64,000 bases of DNA from the NCBI RefSeq assembly GCF_001418105.1, contig NZ_LIQI01000027.1:475349-539348 (forward strand). The letters are read 5' to 3'. Shown piece by piece: positions 1 to 11,030 of this stretch; position 1 is the first letter of the stretch, and the number at the start of each line of letters is the position of its first letter. Under the pieces are notes generated by a model. It was given only the letters and a program-made list of their open reading frames with translations, had not been told where the DNA came from and searched no databases. The position numbers and the translations under genes are program-made. The DNA comes from Lacinutrix himadriensis (GTDB taxonomy: Bacteria; Bacteroidota; Bacteroidia; Flavobacteriales; Flavobacteriaceae).

Positions 1-260
<260 letters not shown>

Positions 261-322
261 ATAAGTAGATACTATTAAAAAAAACAATTACCCTAAATTT
301 AATCTAAATTCAATTCTAATTA

Positions 323-1072
323 ATGCAGTACGGAATTTGTAACTTAAGCATTGTTCCTTTAAGATTTGAGCCATCAGACAAAACCGAACTCGTTTCGCAA
401 GTTTTGTATGGCGATTATTTTAAGGTTTTGGAGCAGCGCAAATCTTGGAGCAAAATTCGGTTAGCATTTGATAGTTATGAAGGCTGGATTGATAATAAAC
501 AGTATGTTGAAATAACCGAAGAACAATACCACGTTCTTCATCAAGAAACCCCTATTCTTTCTAATGATTTAATTGAATTTATAGAGGATAAAAACCAACA
601 GTTATATCCGGTTACATTGGGAGCTTCTTTAAACGGATTACAACTTTTAGAACATACATTTGATGGTACAACAACTACTGGTATTAACGCCAAAGAACAT
701 ATAATAAAAACAGCTTTTTCGTTTTTAAATGCACCATATCTTTGGGGAGGAAAAACACCTTTAGGAATAGATTGTTCGGGTTTTACACAAATGGTGTATA
801 AACTTAATGGTTATAAATTATTACGCGATGCGTCACAACAAGCATCCCAAGGAGAAGCTTTAAGTTTTATTGAAGAAAGCGAACCTGGTGATTTAGCATT
901 TTTTGATAATAGCGAGGGCGTAATTATACATGTTGGTATTATCATGGAAGATAATTATATTATTCATGCACATGGTAAAGTAAGAATTGACCGATTAGAT
1001 CATTCTGGAATATACAATGCAGATAAAAGAATGCATACCCATAAATTGAGAGTAATTAAAAAGATTATATAA
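323..1072 (+). CDS. NlpC/P60 family cell-wall hydrolase with N-terminal SH3-like domain
   Basis: 249 aa. Residues ~1-65 resemble a bacterial SH3 domain (aromatic and Gly rich, ending GWIDNKQYVEI). Residues ~125-249 are an NlpC/P60 (C40) peptidase domain: the nucleophile is Cys151 in GIDCSGF, with His203 in HVG and a further His at 215 or 217 in IHAHGK. Such enzymes cut gamma-D-glutamyl-diamino acid bonds in peptidoglycan stem peptides, and the SH3-like domain binds the wall. No obvious signal peptide is present, which is common for Bacteroidota homologues that recycle muropeptides in the cytoplasm. The ATG follows an AT-rich leader; the gene converges on the TPR gene across a shared terminator. 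Confidence 0.88.
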   Translation: MQYGICNLSIVPLRFEPSDKTELVSQVLYGDYFKVLEQRKSWSKIRLAFDSYEGWIDNKQYVEITEEQYHVLHQETPILSNDLIEFIEDKNQQLYPVTLGASLNGLQLLEHTFDGTTTTGINAKEHIIKTAFSFLNAPYLWGGKTPLGIDCSGFTQMVYKLNGYKLLRDASQQASQGEALSFIEESEPGDLAFFDNSEGVIIHVGIIMEDNYIIHAHGKVRIDRLDHSGIYNADKRMHTHKLRVIKKII

Positions 1073-1102
1073 TATCTTTTTAACTTTTGAAATTACTGTA
1101 TA

Positions 1103-1135
1103 AAAAATGCCACTTCAATGAAGTGGCATTTTTTA
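1103..1135. terminator. Bidirectional intrinsic terminator
   Basis: A perfect stem (AATGCCACTTC / GAAGTGGCATT) with a very short loop, A-rich on the left and T-rich on the right. It lies between the convergent NlpC/P60 and TPR genes and can serve both strands. Confidence 0.85.
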
Positions 1136-1154
1136 TTACTTTAAAAACTTAAAC

Positions 1155-2399
1155 TTAATTCGCTAAAGAATCAATTAAAGCTTTAATTGATTTTTCTTTT
1201 GTTGTATCACCAATCGCACCATAAATATTTAATAGTGTTTTAGCTACTTCCGTATTTTTAGGTTGTACTTTTAAAACAGCTTCTAAATAAGGTACAGCAT
1301 TATTATAAAGACCTGTACGTTTTGCTTTTAATTCATCGTAACGTAAATTATCTGCGTTAGACGTACCTAAACCATTCATCTCTTCAATTAATGCATTTTC
1401 TTCACCTAATATTAATGCCGCCATATTGGTTTGTGCATTTACATTTTCTGGGTCTAAAGAAATCACTTTCGTATAGTATTCTTTTGCTTTATCCATTTCT
1501 CCATTATCTGCAGCAACAACTCCTAAATTAAATATTAAATCGGTGTTATTTGGATCTAACTGAATTGCTTCTTCAATTAATGCTTTGTACTTCACCTTAT
1601 CTCCATTTTTGTAATGCAAATTAGCTTCAGATAAAATTAAATCTGAATCTGTAGGATCCATTTCTCTTGCAGCTTTAACAGCAGTTAATGCTTTTTCAGA
1701 TTCTCCATTGTTTAAGTAAATAAAAGCAAGATTTTTTACTATTTCTCCTCTTTTAGATTCCGAAACTTTTTCTGCAGGCTTAATATAAGCTCCAGATTTA
1801 ACATACAAATCTCTTTGTGTTTCTGAAAACACTTCAACTTCTCCAGTTTCTACATTAGTTGCAACATATTGTTTTGTGATTCCTGTATATCCTAAGTTTA
1901 ATAATGTCTCATAGTTTTTTACAGCAGAATCAAAATCTTTTCCTGTAATCGCGCTAGAAGCAGCATAATATAAATAGGTAGTATCTGTAGGAATAAGTTT
2001 GTACAGTTTTTCAAATCCTTTTACAGCATCTAAATATTTACCAGAAGTATACTGGCTATTAGAGTTTGTTAAAAGTGTATTGATTAAATCTTGTTTTACA
2101 TCTCCTATTTCTACTTTATAAGCATTATTTACTTTGTCAAAATTCTCAATTGCCAAGTCTAAATCTGCATCACTTCCTGTTCCATTAGCATAAAGCGCTT
2201 TACCTTTTAGGTAATAAAACTTGTCTTTAGATTTATCATCCATACCAGAAAGCATAGATTCGGCTTGATCTAAAATAGATTTTGCTACAGAGAAATCATT
2301 ATTTTTGATTGCTTTCTCAGCAGTTTTAAGCTCTTTTTTCTGTCCAAAAGAAAACGCACTGATAGATAGTGCTAAAGCTATAATTACTTGTTTTTTCAT
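1155..2399 (-). CDS. Periplasmic tetratricopeptide-repeat protein
   Basis: 414 aa. It begins with a cleavable signal peptide (MKKQVIIALALSISAFSFGQ), so it is exported. The mature part is nearly all helical TPR units, clearest at residues ~215-320: KNLAFIYLNNGESEKALTAV, ADNGEMDKAKEYYTKVISLDP, and similar. TPR arrays act as protein-interaction scaffolds; no catalytic motif is visible. The gene sits 29 bp downstream of gyrA on the same strand and is probably co-transcribed, a pairing that need not mean shared function. Specific role unknown. Confidence 0.8.
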   Translation of the reverse strand: MKKQVIIALALSISAFSFGQKKELKTAEKAIKNNDFSVAKSILDQAESMLSGMDDKSKDKFYYLKGKALYANGTGSDADLDLAIENFDKVNNAYKVEIGDVKQDLINTLLTNSNSQYTSGKYLDAVKGFEKLYKLIPTDTTYLYYAASSAITGKDFDSAVKNYETLLNLGYTGITKQYVATNVETGEVEVFSETQRDLYVKSGAYIKPAEKVSESKRGEIVKNLAFIYLNNGESEKALTAVKAAREMDPTDSDLILSEANLHYKNGDKVKYKALIEEAIQLDPNNTDLIFNLGVVAADNGEMDKAKEYYTKVISLDPENVNAQTNMAALILGEENALIEEMNGLGTSNADNLRYDELKAKRTGLYNNAVPYLEAVLKVQPKNTEVAKTLLNIYGAIGDTTKEKSIKALIDSLAN

Positions 2400-2428
2400 T
2401 TTTAAGTTTGTTTAATTAATTGTATTGT

Positions 2429-4981
2429 TTATTCTTCTTCTTCACTAATATCAATAGTTGTGCCATCTTCATCATCACCAATAGTTTCGGTAGCTTCCGG
2501 AATAATTACATTTCCATCTTCATCCAATTCTACTTCATCTTCATCTTGCATTACTTTTGCTACTGCTGCAATAGAGTCTTTTCCTTTTAAATTAATAAGT
2601 TTTACTCCTTGTGTCGCTCTACCCATTACTCTTAAATCTTTTACTGCCATTCTAATAGCAATACCCGATTTATTAATAATCATTAGATCATCTGTATCTG
2701 TTACATTCTTGATTGCTACTAAGTTACCTGTTTTTTCTGTAATTGAAATAGTTTTTACACCTTTTCCACCACGATTGGTAATTCTATAGTCTTCTAAACT
2801 AGAACGTTTCCCATATCCATTTTCTGAAACCACAAGAATATTACTTTCCATATCATCTACGGCAATCATACCAATAACTTCGTCTGTTTTTTCGTCTTGC
2901 AAACGAATACCACGAACACCAGAAGCATTTCTTCCCATTGGTCTTGTTTTCGCTTCTTCAAAACGAATTGCTTTACCAGATTTTAACGCTAACATTACTT
3001 GACTTTCCCCTGTTGTAAGTTTCGCTTCTAGTAACTCATCCCCATCTTTAATAGTAATTGCATTAATACCATTTGTTCTCGGACGAGAATATTGCTCTAA
3101 AGAAGTCTTTTTAACTTGTCCTTTTTTAGTAGCCATGATTACATAATTACTATTTATGTATTCTTCGTCTTTTAAATCTTGTGTACAAATAAATGCCATT
3201 ACCTTATCATCTTGCTCGATATTTATAAGGTTTTGAATTGCTCTACCTTTAGACGTTTTACTTCCTTCTGGTATTTCATAAACACGCATCCAGAAACATT
3301 TTCCTTTTTGAGTAAAGAATAACATGTATTGGTGATTGGTACCCACAAATAAATGTTCTAAGAAATCTTCATTTCTTGTAGTGGATGCTTTTTGACCAAC
3401 ACCCCCTCTATTTTGTGTTTTATATTCGCTAAGTGATGTACGTTTAATATAACCAGCATGCGAAATAGTAATAACTACCTTCGCATCAGGAATCATATCT
3501 TCAATACTTAAATCTCCTCCTGCATATTCAATTACAGAACGACGGTCATCACCATATTTATCTTTAACAACTGCTAACTCTTCTTTAATGATTTCCATAC
3601 GACGTTCTTTTTTGTCTAGGATATCTTTTAAGTCGATAATTGTTTTCATTATTTCGTCATACTCTGCTCTTAGCTTGTCTTGCTCTAGTCCTGTTAATTG
3701 ACGTAGACGCATTTCAACAATTGCTTTTGCTTGTATTTCTGAAAGTTGAAAACGTTCAATTAATTTAGCTCTTGCCTCATCTGCATTAGAAGATGCACGA
3801 ATAATTGCAATTACTTCATCGATATTATCCGATGCAATAATTAAACCTTCTAATATATGTGCTCTTTCTTCCGCTTTGCGTAACTCATAAGTAGTTCTTC
3901 TTACCACTACTTCATGTCTATGCTCTACAAAATAATGAATTAACTCTTTTAAGTTTAACATTTGAGGTCTTCCATTTACTAGTGCAATATTATTTACACT
4001 AAAAGAAGATTGTAATGCGGTGTACTTAAATAATTTGTTAAGTACAATGTTTGGAATGGCATCGCGTTTTAAAACGTATACAATTCGCATTCCGTTTCTA
4101 TCCGATTCATCTCTAATGGTAGAGATTCCTTCTAATTTTTTCTCGTTAACAAGATCGGCAGTCTTCTTAATCATATCTGCCTTATTCACTTGATAAGGAA
4201 TTTCAGTTACAATTACACATTCTCTACCTTGAACTTCTTCAATATTCGCTTTAGCACGCATAACAATACGTCCTCTTCCTGTATGAAAAGCTTCTTTAAC
4301 ACCATCATAACCATAAATAGTTCCTCCTGTAGGAAAATCTGGCGCTTTAATGTGTTGCATTAACTCATCAATTTCGATGTCTTTATTATCAATATAAGCC
4401 ATGATACCATCTACAACTTCAGTTAAGTTGTGTGGTGGCATATTCGTTGCCATACCTACTGCAATACCTGAAGCACCATTGACTAAAAGTCCTGGAATAC
4501 GCGTTGGTAAAACGGTTGGTTCTTCTAAAGTATCATCAAAATTTAATTTATGATCTACAGTTTCTTTGTCAATATCTGCCAACATGTCCTCAGATATTTT
4601 ACGCATACGTGCTTCTGTATAACGCATTGCTGCCGGACTATCCCCATCTACAGAACCAAAGTTACCTTGACCATCTACTAGCATGTAACGTAAACTCCAT
4701 TCTTGAGCCATACGTACCATTGCATCATATACCGAAGTATCTCCATGCGGATGATACTTTCCTAAAACCTCACCAACTATTCTTGCAGATTTCTTGTGTG
4801 CACCTGTAGCTCGAACACCTAGTTCGTGCATACCATAAAGTACACGTCTATGTACTGGCTTTAAACCATCTCTTACGTCTGGTAAAGCACGTGACACAAT
4901 GACTGACATTGAATAGTCAATGTAAGCCGATTTCATTTCATCTTCAATGTTAATAGGAATGAGTTTTTCTCCTTCTGCCAT
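2429..4981 (-). CDS. gyrA: DNA gyrase subunit A
   Basis: 850 aa, normal length. The breakage-reunion domain carries the catalytic Tyr121 in [10 protein letters not shown]. The C-terminal beta-pinwheel contains a GyrA-box-like QNRGGVG, which separates it from ParC. In the quinolone-resistance region ([12 protein letters not shown]), Thr82 and Asp86 occupy the positions of E. coli Ser83 and Asp87. The protein ends in a very acidic tail (about 40 residues rich in D/E), known to tune wrapping in other gyrases. With GyrB (not in the window) it introduces negative supercoils using ATP. It is divergently oriented from clpC over a 262-bp promoter region. Confidence 0.98.
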   Translation of the reverse strand: MAEGEKLIPINIEDEMKSAYIDYSMSVIVSRALPDVRDGLKPVHRRVLYGMHELGVRATGAHKKSARIVGEVLGKYHPHGDTSVYDAMVRMAQEWSLRYMLVDGQGNFGSVDGDSPAAMRYTEARMRKISEDMLADIDKETVDHKLNFDDTLEEPTVLPTRIPGLLVNGASGIAVGMATNMPPHNLTEVVDGIMAYIDNKDIEIDELMQHIKAPDFPTGGTIYGYDGVKEAFHTGRGRIVMRAKANIEEVQGRECVIVTEIPYQVNKADMIKKTADLVNEKKLEGISTIRDESDRNGMRIVYVLKRDAIPNIVLNKLFKYTALQSSFSVNNIALVNGRPQMLNLKELIHYFVEHRHEVVVRRTTYELRKAEERAHILEGLIIASDNIDEVIAIIRASSNADEARAKLIERFQLSEIQAKAIVEMRLRQLTGLEQDKLRAEYDEIMKTIIDLKDILDKKERRMEIIKEELAVVKDKYGDDRRSVIEYAGGDLSIEDMIPDAKVVITISHAGYIKRTSLSEYKTQNRGGVGQKASTTRNEDFLEHLFVGTNHQYMLFFTQKGKCFWMRVYEIPEGSKTSKGRAIQNLINIEQDDKVMAFICTQDLKDEEYINSNYVIMATKKGQVKKTSLEQYSRPRTNGINAITIKDGDELLEAKLTTGESQVMLALKSGKAIRFEEAKTRPMGRNASGVRGIRLQDEKTDEVIGMIAVDDMESNILVVSENGYGKRSSLEDYRITNRGGKGVKTISITEKTGNLVAIKNVTDTDDLMIINKSGIAIRMAVKDLRVMGRATQGVKLINLKGKDSIAAVAKVMQDEDEVELDEDGNVIIPEATETIGDDEDGTTIDISEEEE

Positions 4982-5243
4982 ATATATAAAATATTAAATT
5001 ATTCTGTTATTTTCAAAACACGCTAATATAATACTTCCATTAGTCATAGTAAGCCTTTCAAATGTTTTTTTTGAGACTTTTTATTAACAATTTTAGATAC
5101 TTTATTAGTTAATAAGTATGCTGTTAATTATTTTGATTTTATAAACTTTTTTTCGTCTATTAGCATATATCCTATAATTTAAGGTACAGTTTTTGATTTT
5201 AGTAATAGGATTTTAGTATTTTTAATGAAGAAAGTAACAATTT

Positions 5244-7790
5244 ATGGATGATAATTTTTCACCAAGAGTAAAAGATGTAATTGCATTTAGTAAAGAGGAA
5301 GCATTACGCTTAGGCCATGATTTTATTGGTACTGAGCACTTAATGCTTGGCTTATTAAGAGATGGAAATGGCAAAGCTATAAACATATTAAACGCTTTAG
5401 ATATTGACTTAAATCATTTAAGGCGTAAAGTTGAAATTTTAAGTCCTGCAAATCCAAATGTTGCAGTGGCTTCTAACGAAAAGAAAAACCTACATCTTAC
5501 TAGACAAGCAGAACGTGCTTTAAAAACCACTTTTTTAGAGGCTAAATTATTTCAAAGTACGTCGATTAACACCGCACATTTATTATTGTGCATTCTTAGA
5601 AATGAAAACGATCCTACTACTAAACTTTTAAATAAGTTGAAAGTGGATTATGATAACGTTAAAGAACAATTTAAATTTATGATTACAAACGATGATAATT
5701 ATATAGAACCAAAAGCAGAATTTCCGGATGATGACACTTCTTCGGAAGATGCTTCAAAAGATATTTTTAATACGCCTCCTACTGGCGGAAAAGCTAACAA
5801 GAAATCTAAAACTCCAGTTTTAGATAACTTTGGTCGCGATTTAACAGCTATGGCAGAAGAAGGAAAACTAGATCCTGTTGTTGGTAGAGAAAAAGAAATT
5901 GAAAGAGTTTCACAGATTTTAAGTCGTAGAAAAAAGAATAACCCATTACTTATTGGAGAACCTGGAGTTGGTAAATCTGCAATCGCAGAAGGATTAGCTA
6001 ACAGAATTGTAAGCAAAAAAGTGTCTCGTATTCTTTTTAACAAACGTGTAGTTACTTTGGATTTGGCTAGCTTGGTTGCTGGAACAAAATACAGAGGACA
6101 GTTTGAAGAACGCATGAAAGCGGTAATGAATGAGCTAGAAAAGAATGATGATATTATTCTTTTTATTGACGAAATTCATACCATTGTTGGAGCTGGTGGA
6201 GCAACTGGAAGCTTAGATGCTTCCAACATGTTTAAACCTGCTTTAGCAAGAGGAGAAATACAATGTGTTGGTGCAACCACTTTAGATGAATACAGACAAT
6301 ACATTGAAAAAGATGGCGCTTTAGAACGTCGTTTTCAAAAAGTAATTGTGGAGCCTACAACGGTAGAAGAAACGATTGAAATTCTTAACAATATTAAAAG
6401 TAAATACGAAGAACATCACAACGTAGAATATACAGACGAAGCGATTGCTGCTTGTGTAAAGCTTACCAATAGATACATGACAGAACGCTTTTTACCAGAC
6501 AAAGCAATTGATGCTTTGGATGAAGCTGGATCTCGTGTTCACATAACAAATATAGAAGTACCTAAACAAATTCTAGAGTTAGAAAAACAACTAGAAGAAG
6601 TAAAGAAAACAAAATCTTCAGTAGTTAAAAAGCAAAAATACGAAGAAGCTGCAAAGCTTCGTGATGACGAAAAACGTATCGAAAAAGACCTTGCTATTGC
6701 TCAAGAAAAATGGGAAGAAGACACCAAATTACATCGTGAAATTGTTAGCGAAGATAACGTTGCAGATGTAGTTTCTATGATGACAGGAATTCCTGTAAAC
6801 AGGATTGCGCAAAAAGAAAGCAATAAGCTTGCAGAATTACCACAACTTATAAAAGGGAAAGTAATTGGTCAAGACGAAGCGGTTGCAAAGGTTGTTAAAG
6901 CAATTCAACGTAATCGTGCTGGACTTAAAGATCCGAATAAGCCAATTGGTTCGTTTATATTTTTAGGACAAACAGGTGTTGGTAAAACACAATTAGCAAA
7001 AGTTTTGGCTAGAGAATTATTTGATTCTGAAGATTCTTTAATTAGAATCGACATGAGTGAATACATGGAAAAATTTGCCATATCGAGACTTGTTGGAGCA
7101 CCTCCAGGATACGTAGGTTATGAAGAAGGCGGACAACTTACCGAAAAAGTAAGACGCAAACCGTACTCGGTAATTTTATTAGATGAAATCGAAAAAGCGC
7201 ATCCAGATGTTTTTAACATGATGCTACAGGTACTCGACGACGGATACCTAACAGATAGTCTTGGTAGAAAAATTGATTTTAGAAATTCAATTATCATCAT
7301 GACTTCTAATATTGGTTCTAGAAAATTGAAAGATTTTGGAACTGGAGTTGGTTTTGGGACTGCTTCTCAAAAATCTCAAGAAGATGCTAATGCAAGAAGC
7401 GTTATTGAAAACGCTCTTAAAAAAGCATTTGCTCCAGAGTTTTTAAATAGAATTGATGATGTAGTTGTATTTAATGCTTTAGAAAAAGAAGACATTAATA
7501 AAATTATTGATATTGAATTAGAAAAACTGCTTGTAAGAATAAAAGACCTTGGCTATACTTTAAAATTAAGCAAAGCTGCCAAAGATTATATTGCAGATAA
7601 AGGGTTCGATAAACAATATGGAGCAAGACCTTTAAAACGTGCTATTCAAAAGTATGTAGAAGACACTTTAGCGGAAGAAATTATTAATTCACAATTAGTA
7701 GAAGGTGATAAAATAATGATGGATTTAGATAAAGAAAGTAATGAATTGAAAATTGTAATTGAAAAAGCTGAAAAGCCAGCCGAATCATAA
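5244..7790 (+). CDS. clpC: ATP-dependent Clp protease ATP-binding subunit ClpC
   Basis: 848 aa. Order: Clp N-domain repeats (~1-145), an acidic linker, AAA+ module 1 with Walker A GEPGVGKS near residue 238 and Walker B LFIDEIHT, a middle domain with a UVR-like [16 protein letters not shown], then AAA+ module 2 with Walker A GQTGVGKT near residue 574 and the ClpB/C C-terminal domain. The middle region is too short for ClpB, which points to ClpC. It unfolds proteins and feeds them to ClpP. Monocistronic, with a strong terminator downstream. Confidence 0.95.
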   Translation: MDDNFSPRVKDVIAFSKEEALRLGHDFIGTEHLMLGLLRDGNGKAINILNALDIDLNHLRRKVEILSPANPNVAVASNEKKNLHLTRQAERALKTTFLEAKLFQSTSINTAHLLLCILRNENDPTTKLLNKLKVDYDNVKEQFKFMITNDDNYIEPKAEFPDDDTSSEDASKDIFNTPPTGGKANKKSKTPVLDNFGRDLTAMAEEGKLDPVVGREKEIERVSQILSRRKKNNPLLIGEPGVGKSAIAEGLANRIVSKKVSRILFNKRVVTLDLASLVAGTKYRGQFEERMKAVMNELEKNDDIILFIDEIHTIVGAGGATGSLDASNMFKPALARGEIQCVGATTLDEYRQYIEKDGALERRFQKVIVEPTTVEETIEILNNIKSKYEEHHNVEYTDEAIAACVKLTNRYMTERFLPDKAIDALDEAGSRVHITNIEVPKQILELEKQLEEVKKTKSSVVKKQKYEEAAKLRDDEKRIEKDLAIAQEKWEEDTKLHREIVSEDNVADVVSMMTGIPVNRIAQKESNKLAELPQLIKGKVIGQDEAVAKVVKAIQRNRAGLKDPNKPIGSFIFLGQTGVGKTQLAKVLARELFDSEDSLIRIDMSEYMEKFAISRLVGAPPGYVGYEEGGQLTEKVRRKPYSVILLDEIEKAHPDVFNMMLQVLDDGYLTDSLGRKIDFRNSIIIMTSNIGSRKLKDFGTGVGFGTASQKSQEDANARSVIENALKKAFAPEFLNRIDDVVVFNALEKEDINKIIDIELEKLLVRIKDLGYTLKLSKAAKDYIADKGFDKQYGARPLKRAIQKYVEDTLAEEIINSQLVEGDKIMMDLDKESNELKIVIEKAEKPAES

Positions 7791-7807
7791 CAAAATTTCA
7801 ATCTAAC

Positions 7808-7844
7808 AAAAAAGACCGTTAAATAATTAACGGTCTTTTTTTTG
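7808..7844 (+). terminator. Intrinsic terminator of clpC
   Basis: Stem AAGACCGTTAA / TTAACGGTCTT followed by a run of eight T residues, 18 bp after the clpC stop. Confidence 0.88.
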
Positions 7845-7875
7845 ATTAAACATCTTATTAACCTAACTTTAGTAA

Positions 7876-8262
7876 ATGATAAAGCTAGAATACTTCTTTG
7901 GCGAAATTTTTATACATGACAATTATATTATTGCTGTTATGAAAGAAGGTATTACGGTTACTCCTGATTTAAACGATATTTTATTCGATATTGTAACCAC
8001 TTATTTTCACTCCAAACCATTTGTTTATATAACCAATAGAATAAACTCTTATGCGGTAGATCCAGCTACTTATACTGAAACTGCAAAAATATTTAACCTA
8101 ATAGGTTTTGCTATTGTTTCTAAAAATAACTTAGCATTTAGTAATTCGGATATTGAAAAATTATTTTTCAAAAAACCATTTCTTCATTTTGATACGCTTC
8201 CAGAAGCCATTACATGGTCTGAAGATTTAGTGTTAAAATATAACAAAAATCAAACCCCATAA
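7876..8262 (+). CDS. Conserved hypothetical protein, possibly STAS/SpoIIAA-like
   Basis: 128 aa, no signal peptide or membrane segment. The alternating beta/alpha pattern, with a hydrophobic strand VYITNRIN in the middle and an amphipathic C-terminal helix, recalls small STAS/SpoIIAA-like proteins common in flavobacteria, but no diagnostic motif is visible. The last 13 bp overlap the convergent end of hutH. No function can be assigned. Confidence 0.6.
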   Translation: MIKLEYFFGEIFIHDNYIIAVMKEGITVTPDLNDILFDIVTTYFHSKPFVYITNRINSYAVDPATYTETAKIFNLIGFAIVSKNNLAFSNSDIEKLFFKKPFLHFDTLPEAITWSEDLVLKYNKNQTP

Positions 8263-9776
8263 TTATTCAGAAACAACTCCTCTATCTCAATATCTACATC
8301 TTCTAAAAACTGGATAGATGCAGTAATATCATCATGTAATACGCGATCTTTTTCCACAAAAGAAACTTCTTTTCTATATAATTCTAAAAAGGATTCTAAA
8401 AAAGGTGACGTTTTTAACGGATTTCTAAACGCTAATGCTTGACTTGCATTCATCAATTCAATAGCAATTACACGTTCTACATTTCTAATTAATCGGTATG
8501 CTTGTGTTGCTGCATTTGCTCCCATACTCACATGATCTTCTTGTCCGTTACTAGAAACAATACTATCTACACTCGCAGGAGTTGCCAACTGTTTATTTGC
8601 ACTAACAATACTTGCTGCTGTGTATTGCGGAATCATAAAACCAGAATTTAAACCTGGATTGTCTACTAAAAATGCTGGTAATCCTCTTAATCCGGATACC
8701 AATTGAAAGACACGTCTTTCCGAAATATTACCAATTTCAGCCATAGCTATTTTTAAATAATCTAATGCTAACGCCAATGGTTGACCGTGAAAATTTCCAC
8801 CAGAAATAATTAAATCTTCCTCCGGAAATATATTAGGGTTATCGGTAACCGAATTAATTTCGGTCAAAATAACGCGCTCCACAAAATCTAAAGTATCCTT
8901 TGTTGCTCCATGCACTTGCGGAATACAACGAAAAGAATATGGATCTTGTACATGTTGCTTTTCTCTTACTATAATTTCACTTCCTTTTAAAAACTCATTA
9001 AAACGTCGTGCCACTTTTAATTGTCCAGGATGCGGACGAACTTGATGTACTAAATCATGAAATGGTTCTATTCGTCCATCAAAAGCATCTAATGAAATAC
9101 TAGCAATAACATCTGCTAAATAGGATGTTTTGTGTGACATTAATAAAAGATACACTCCGTAAGAACTCATAAATTGCGTTCCGTTTAAAAGTGCTAATCC
9201 TTCTTTTGCTTCTAATTTTATAGGCTCCCAACCAAATTTTTCAAGAATGGTATTTGCATCCACTTCTTTATTGTCATGGACCACTTTTCCCTTTCCTAAT
9301 AAAGGTAAAGCCAAATGAGCCAAAGGAGCTAAATCACCAGAAGCACCTAAAGATCCTTGTGTAAAAACAAACGGAAAAACATCGTTATTAAAAAAATCAA
9401 TCAAACGGTTTACCGTTTCTAACTGCACACCAGAATGACCGTAACTTAAAGACTGGATTTTTAAAAGCAACATCACTTTAACCACACTTTCTGGAACACG
9501 TTCTCCGGTTCCACAAGCGTGAGACATTACCAAGTTTTCCTGTAATTGGGTTAAATCATTTTTAGAAATCTCTACATTATATAAAGACCCAAAACCAGTA
9601 TTAATTCCATAAAAAGGCTTTTCTGCCTCGCTTAATTTTTTGTCTAAATATTTTTTACACGCAACTATTTTTTTAGAAGATTCTTCAGACAATTTTAATT
9701 TTTTATTGTCTTTAAAAATATTGTAAATAGTTACAATGTCTAATTTTTCGGAAGATATATAATGAAATGTGCTCAT
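8250..9776 (-). CDS. hutH: Histidine ammonia-lyase
   Basis: 508 aa from the chosen ATG; a longer reading from a TTG at 9797 would add seven residues and is less likely. The Ala-Ser-Gly triad that cyclises into the MIO electrophile is present in GSLGASGDLAPLAH. SHACGTGERV contains the Ser-His pair typical of histidine rather than phenylalanine/tyrosine lyases. It converts L-histidine to urocanate and ammonia, the first step of histidine breakdown. No hutU/hutI/hutG neighbours are in the window, so the rest of the pathway is elsewhere or absent. Confidence 0.92.
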   Translation of the reverse strand: MSTFHYISSEKLDIVTIYNIFKDNKKLKLSEESSKKIVACKKYLDKKLSEAEKPFYGINTGFGSLYNVEISKNDLTQLQENLVMSHACGTGERVPESVVKVMLLLKIQSLSYGHSGVQLETVNRLIDFFNNDVFPFVFTQGSLGASGDLAPLAHLALPLLGKGKVVHDNKEVDANTILEKFGWEPIKLEAKEGLALLNGTQFMSSYGVYLLLMSHKTSYLADVIASISLDAFDGRIEPFHDLVHQVRPHPGQLKVARRFNEFLKGSEIIVREKQHVQDPYSFRCIPQVHGATKDTLDFVERVILTEINSVTDNPNIFPEEDLIISGGNFHGQPLALALDYLKIAMAEIGNISERRVFQLVSGLRGLPAFLVDNPGLNSGFMIPQYTAASIVSANKQLATPASVDSIVSSNGQEDHVSMGANAATQAYRLIRNVERVIAIELMNASQALAFRNPLKTSPFLESFLELYRKEVSFVEKDRVLHDDITASIQFLEDVDIEIEELFLNNYGV

Positions 9777-9865
9777 GTTATTTTTTAAGTCTTTCAAAAA
9801 TGATAATTCAAATCAAGTTATGCAACTATTGTTAATAATTAAATACGTGAATTAATTATTATTCC

Positions 9866-9873
9866 TATTTTTG
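9866..9873 (+). promoter_or_regulatory. Probable -7 element for the thioredoxin-like lipoprotein gene
   Basis: TATTTTTG matches the Bacteroidota -7 consensus TAnnTTTG and lies 21 bp before the ATG. No clear -33 TTG at ideal spacing, so support is moderate. Confidence 0.4.
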
Positions 9874-9894
9874 AAGAAACCTAAATACAAATAA

Positions 9895-10944
9895 ATGAAA
9901 AAAGTACTAATTGCATTATGTGCATTAAGCATTGTTGCTTGTAAAGAAGAAGCTAAAGACTATGTAACCTTTTCTGGAACTATTACAGATAAAAATAGTG
10001 ACTCTGTTGTTTTAAGAACCCAAACCTATTCTAAAACAATTAAGGTAAACCAAGATGGTACCTTTAGCGATACGTTAAAAGTAACAACAGGAATATATAA
10101 TTTTTATGATGGCGGAGAAAGTTCTAATGTCTACTTACAAAATGGATATGATCTTCATATGACATTAGACACTAAAATGTTTGATGAAACCATTAGCTAT
10201 ACTGGAACTGGAGATAAAACAAATAACTATTTAGCTAAAAAAGCATTATTAGAAGAAACACTTTTCCCTCCTAGTCTTTTTGATTTTGAAGAAGTAGATT
10301 TTAAAAAGAATATTTCTGAAATAAACACAAAACAGATTGCTTTTTTAGAAGAAAATAAAGATATCGATGCAGCCTTTTATGCTACCGAAAAAGAGGAAGT
10401 AAATGGATTTGAAAAGAAAATGCTAGGTTATTTTACTGAAAGTAAAGATAGAGCAAAAGCTAGAGCAGCACAATTTGCTAGCTATATTGGACAACCTTCT
10501 GCTAGTTTTGATAATTATGAAAACGTAAAAGGAGGAACTACTTCTTTAGCAGATTTAAAAGGAAACTATGTGTATATAGATATCTGGGCAACTTGGTGCG
10601 GACCATGTTTAGCAGAACTTCCTGCATTAAAAATAGCAGAGAAAAAATATGAAGACAAAAAAGTTGCCTTTGTAAGTATTTCTGTGGATGAAGGAAGAGG
10701 GTATAAAGACAGATCTTTTGAAGCTTCAAAAGAAGGTTGGAAAAAAATGATTGCAGAAAAAGAAATGGGTGGTATTCAATTGTTTTCAGATAAAAACTGG
10801 AAATCAGATTTCATTGCTGCTTATAAAGTAAATAGTATTCCTAGATTTATTTTAATAGATCCTAATGGGGTTGTTGTAGATGCAGATGCACCAAGACCTT
10901 CTAGTCCTAAATTTGATAGATTATTTACTTCTTTAAGTTTATAA
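9895..10944 (+). CDS. TlpA-like thioredoxin-fold lipoprotein with DUF4369-like N-terminal domain
   Basis: 349 aa. It starts with a lipoprotein signal peptide; the lipobox LSIVAC ends at Cys16. Residues ~24-110 form a beta-rich region like DUF4369 (VTFSGTITDKNSDSVVLRT). A thioredoxin/AhpC-TSA domain occupies ~200-349 with the redox site ATWCGPC (Cys235, Cys238). Family members are membrane-anchored periplasmic thiol-disulfide oxidoreductases that reduce or isomerise disulfides in exported proteins. Stands alone between two hairpins. Confidence 0.87.
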   Translation: MKKVLIALCALSIVACKEEAKDYVTFSGTITDKNSDSVVLRTQTYSKTIKVNQDGTFSDTLKVTTGIYNFYDGGESSNVYLQNGYDLHMTLDTKMFDETISYTGTGDKTNNYLAKKALLEETLFPPSLFDFEEVDFKKNISEINTKQIAFLEENKDIDAAFYATEKEEVNGFEKKMLGYFTESKDRAKARAAQFASYIGQPSASFDNYENVKGGTTSLADLKGNYVYIDIWATWCGPCLAELPALKIAEKKYEDKKVAFVSISVDEGRGYKDRSFEASKEGWKKMIAEKEMGGIQLFSDKNWKSDFIAAYKVNSIPRFILIDPNGVVVDADAPRPSSPKFDRLFTSLSL

Positions 10945-10946
10945 TA

Positions 10947-11005
10947 TAAAAAAAGCCACATTATAAATAACATAGTTAAGTCATTCTTTAGAGTGGCTTT
11001 TTTTT
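10947..11005. terminator. Bidirectional terminator with a long loop
   Basis: AAAAAAAGCCAC at the left pairs with GTGGCTTTTTTT at the right across about 33 bp. A- and T-runs lie on the two sides, between the convergent TlpA-like and nnr genes. Confidence 0.65.
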
Positions 11006-11030
11006 ATTTCTGTTTTTACTTATTTAACTC

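Noticed and set aside
4504..4809. 101-aa plus-strand reading inside gyrA
   Set aside because: Antisense shadow of a strongly conserved gene; composition and codon pattern not coding-like.
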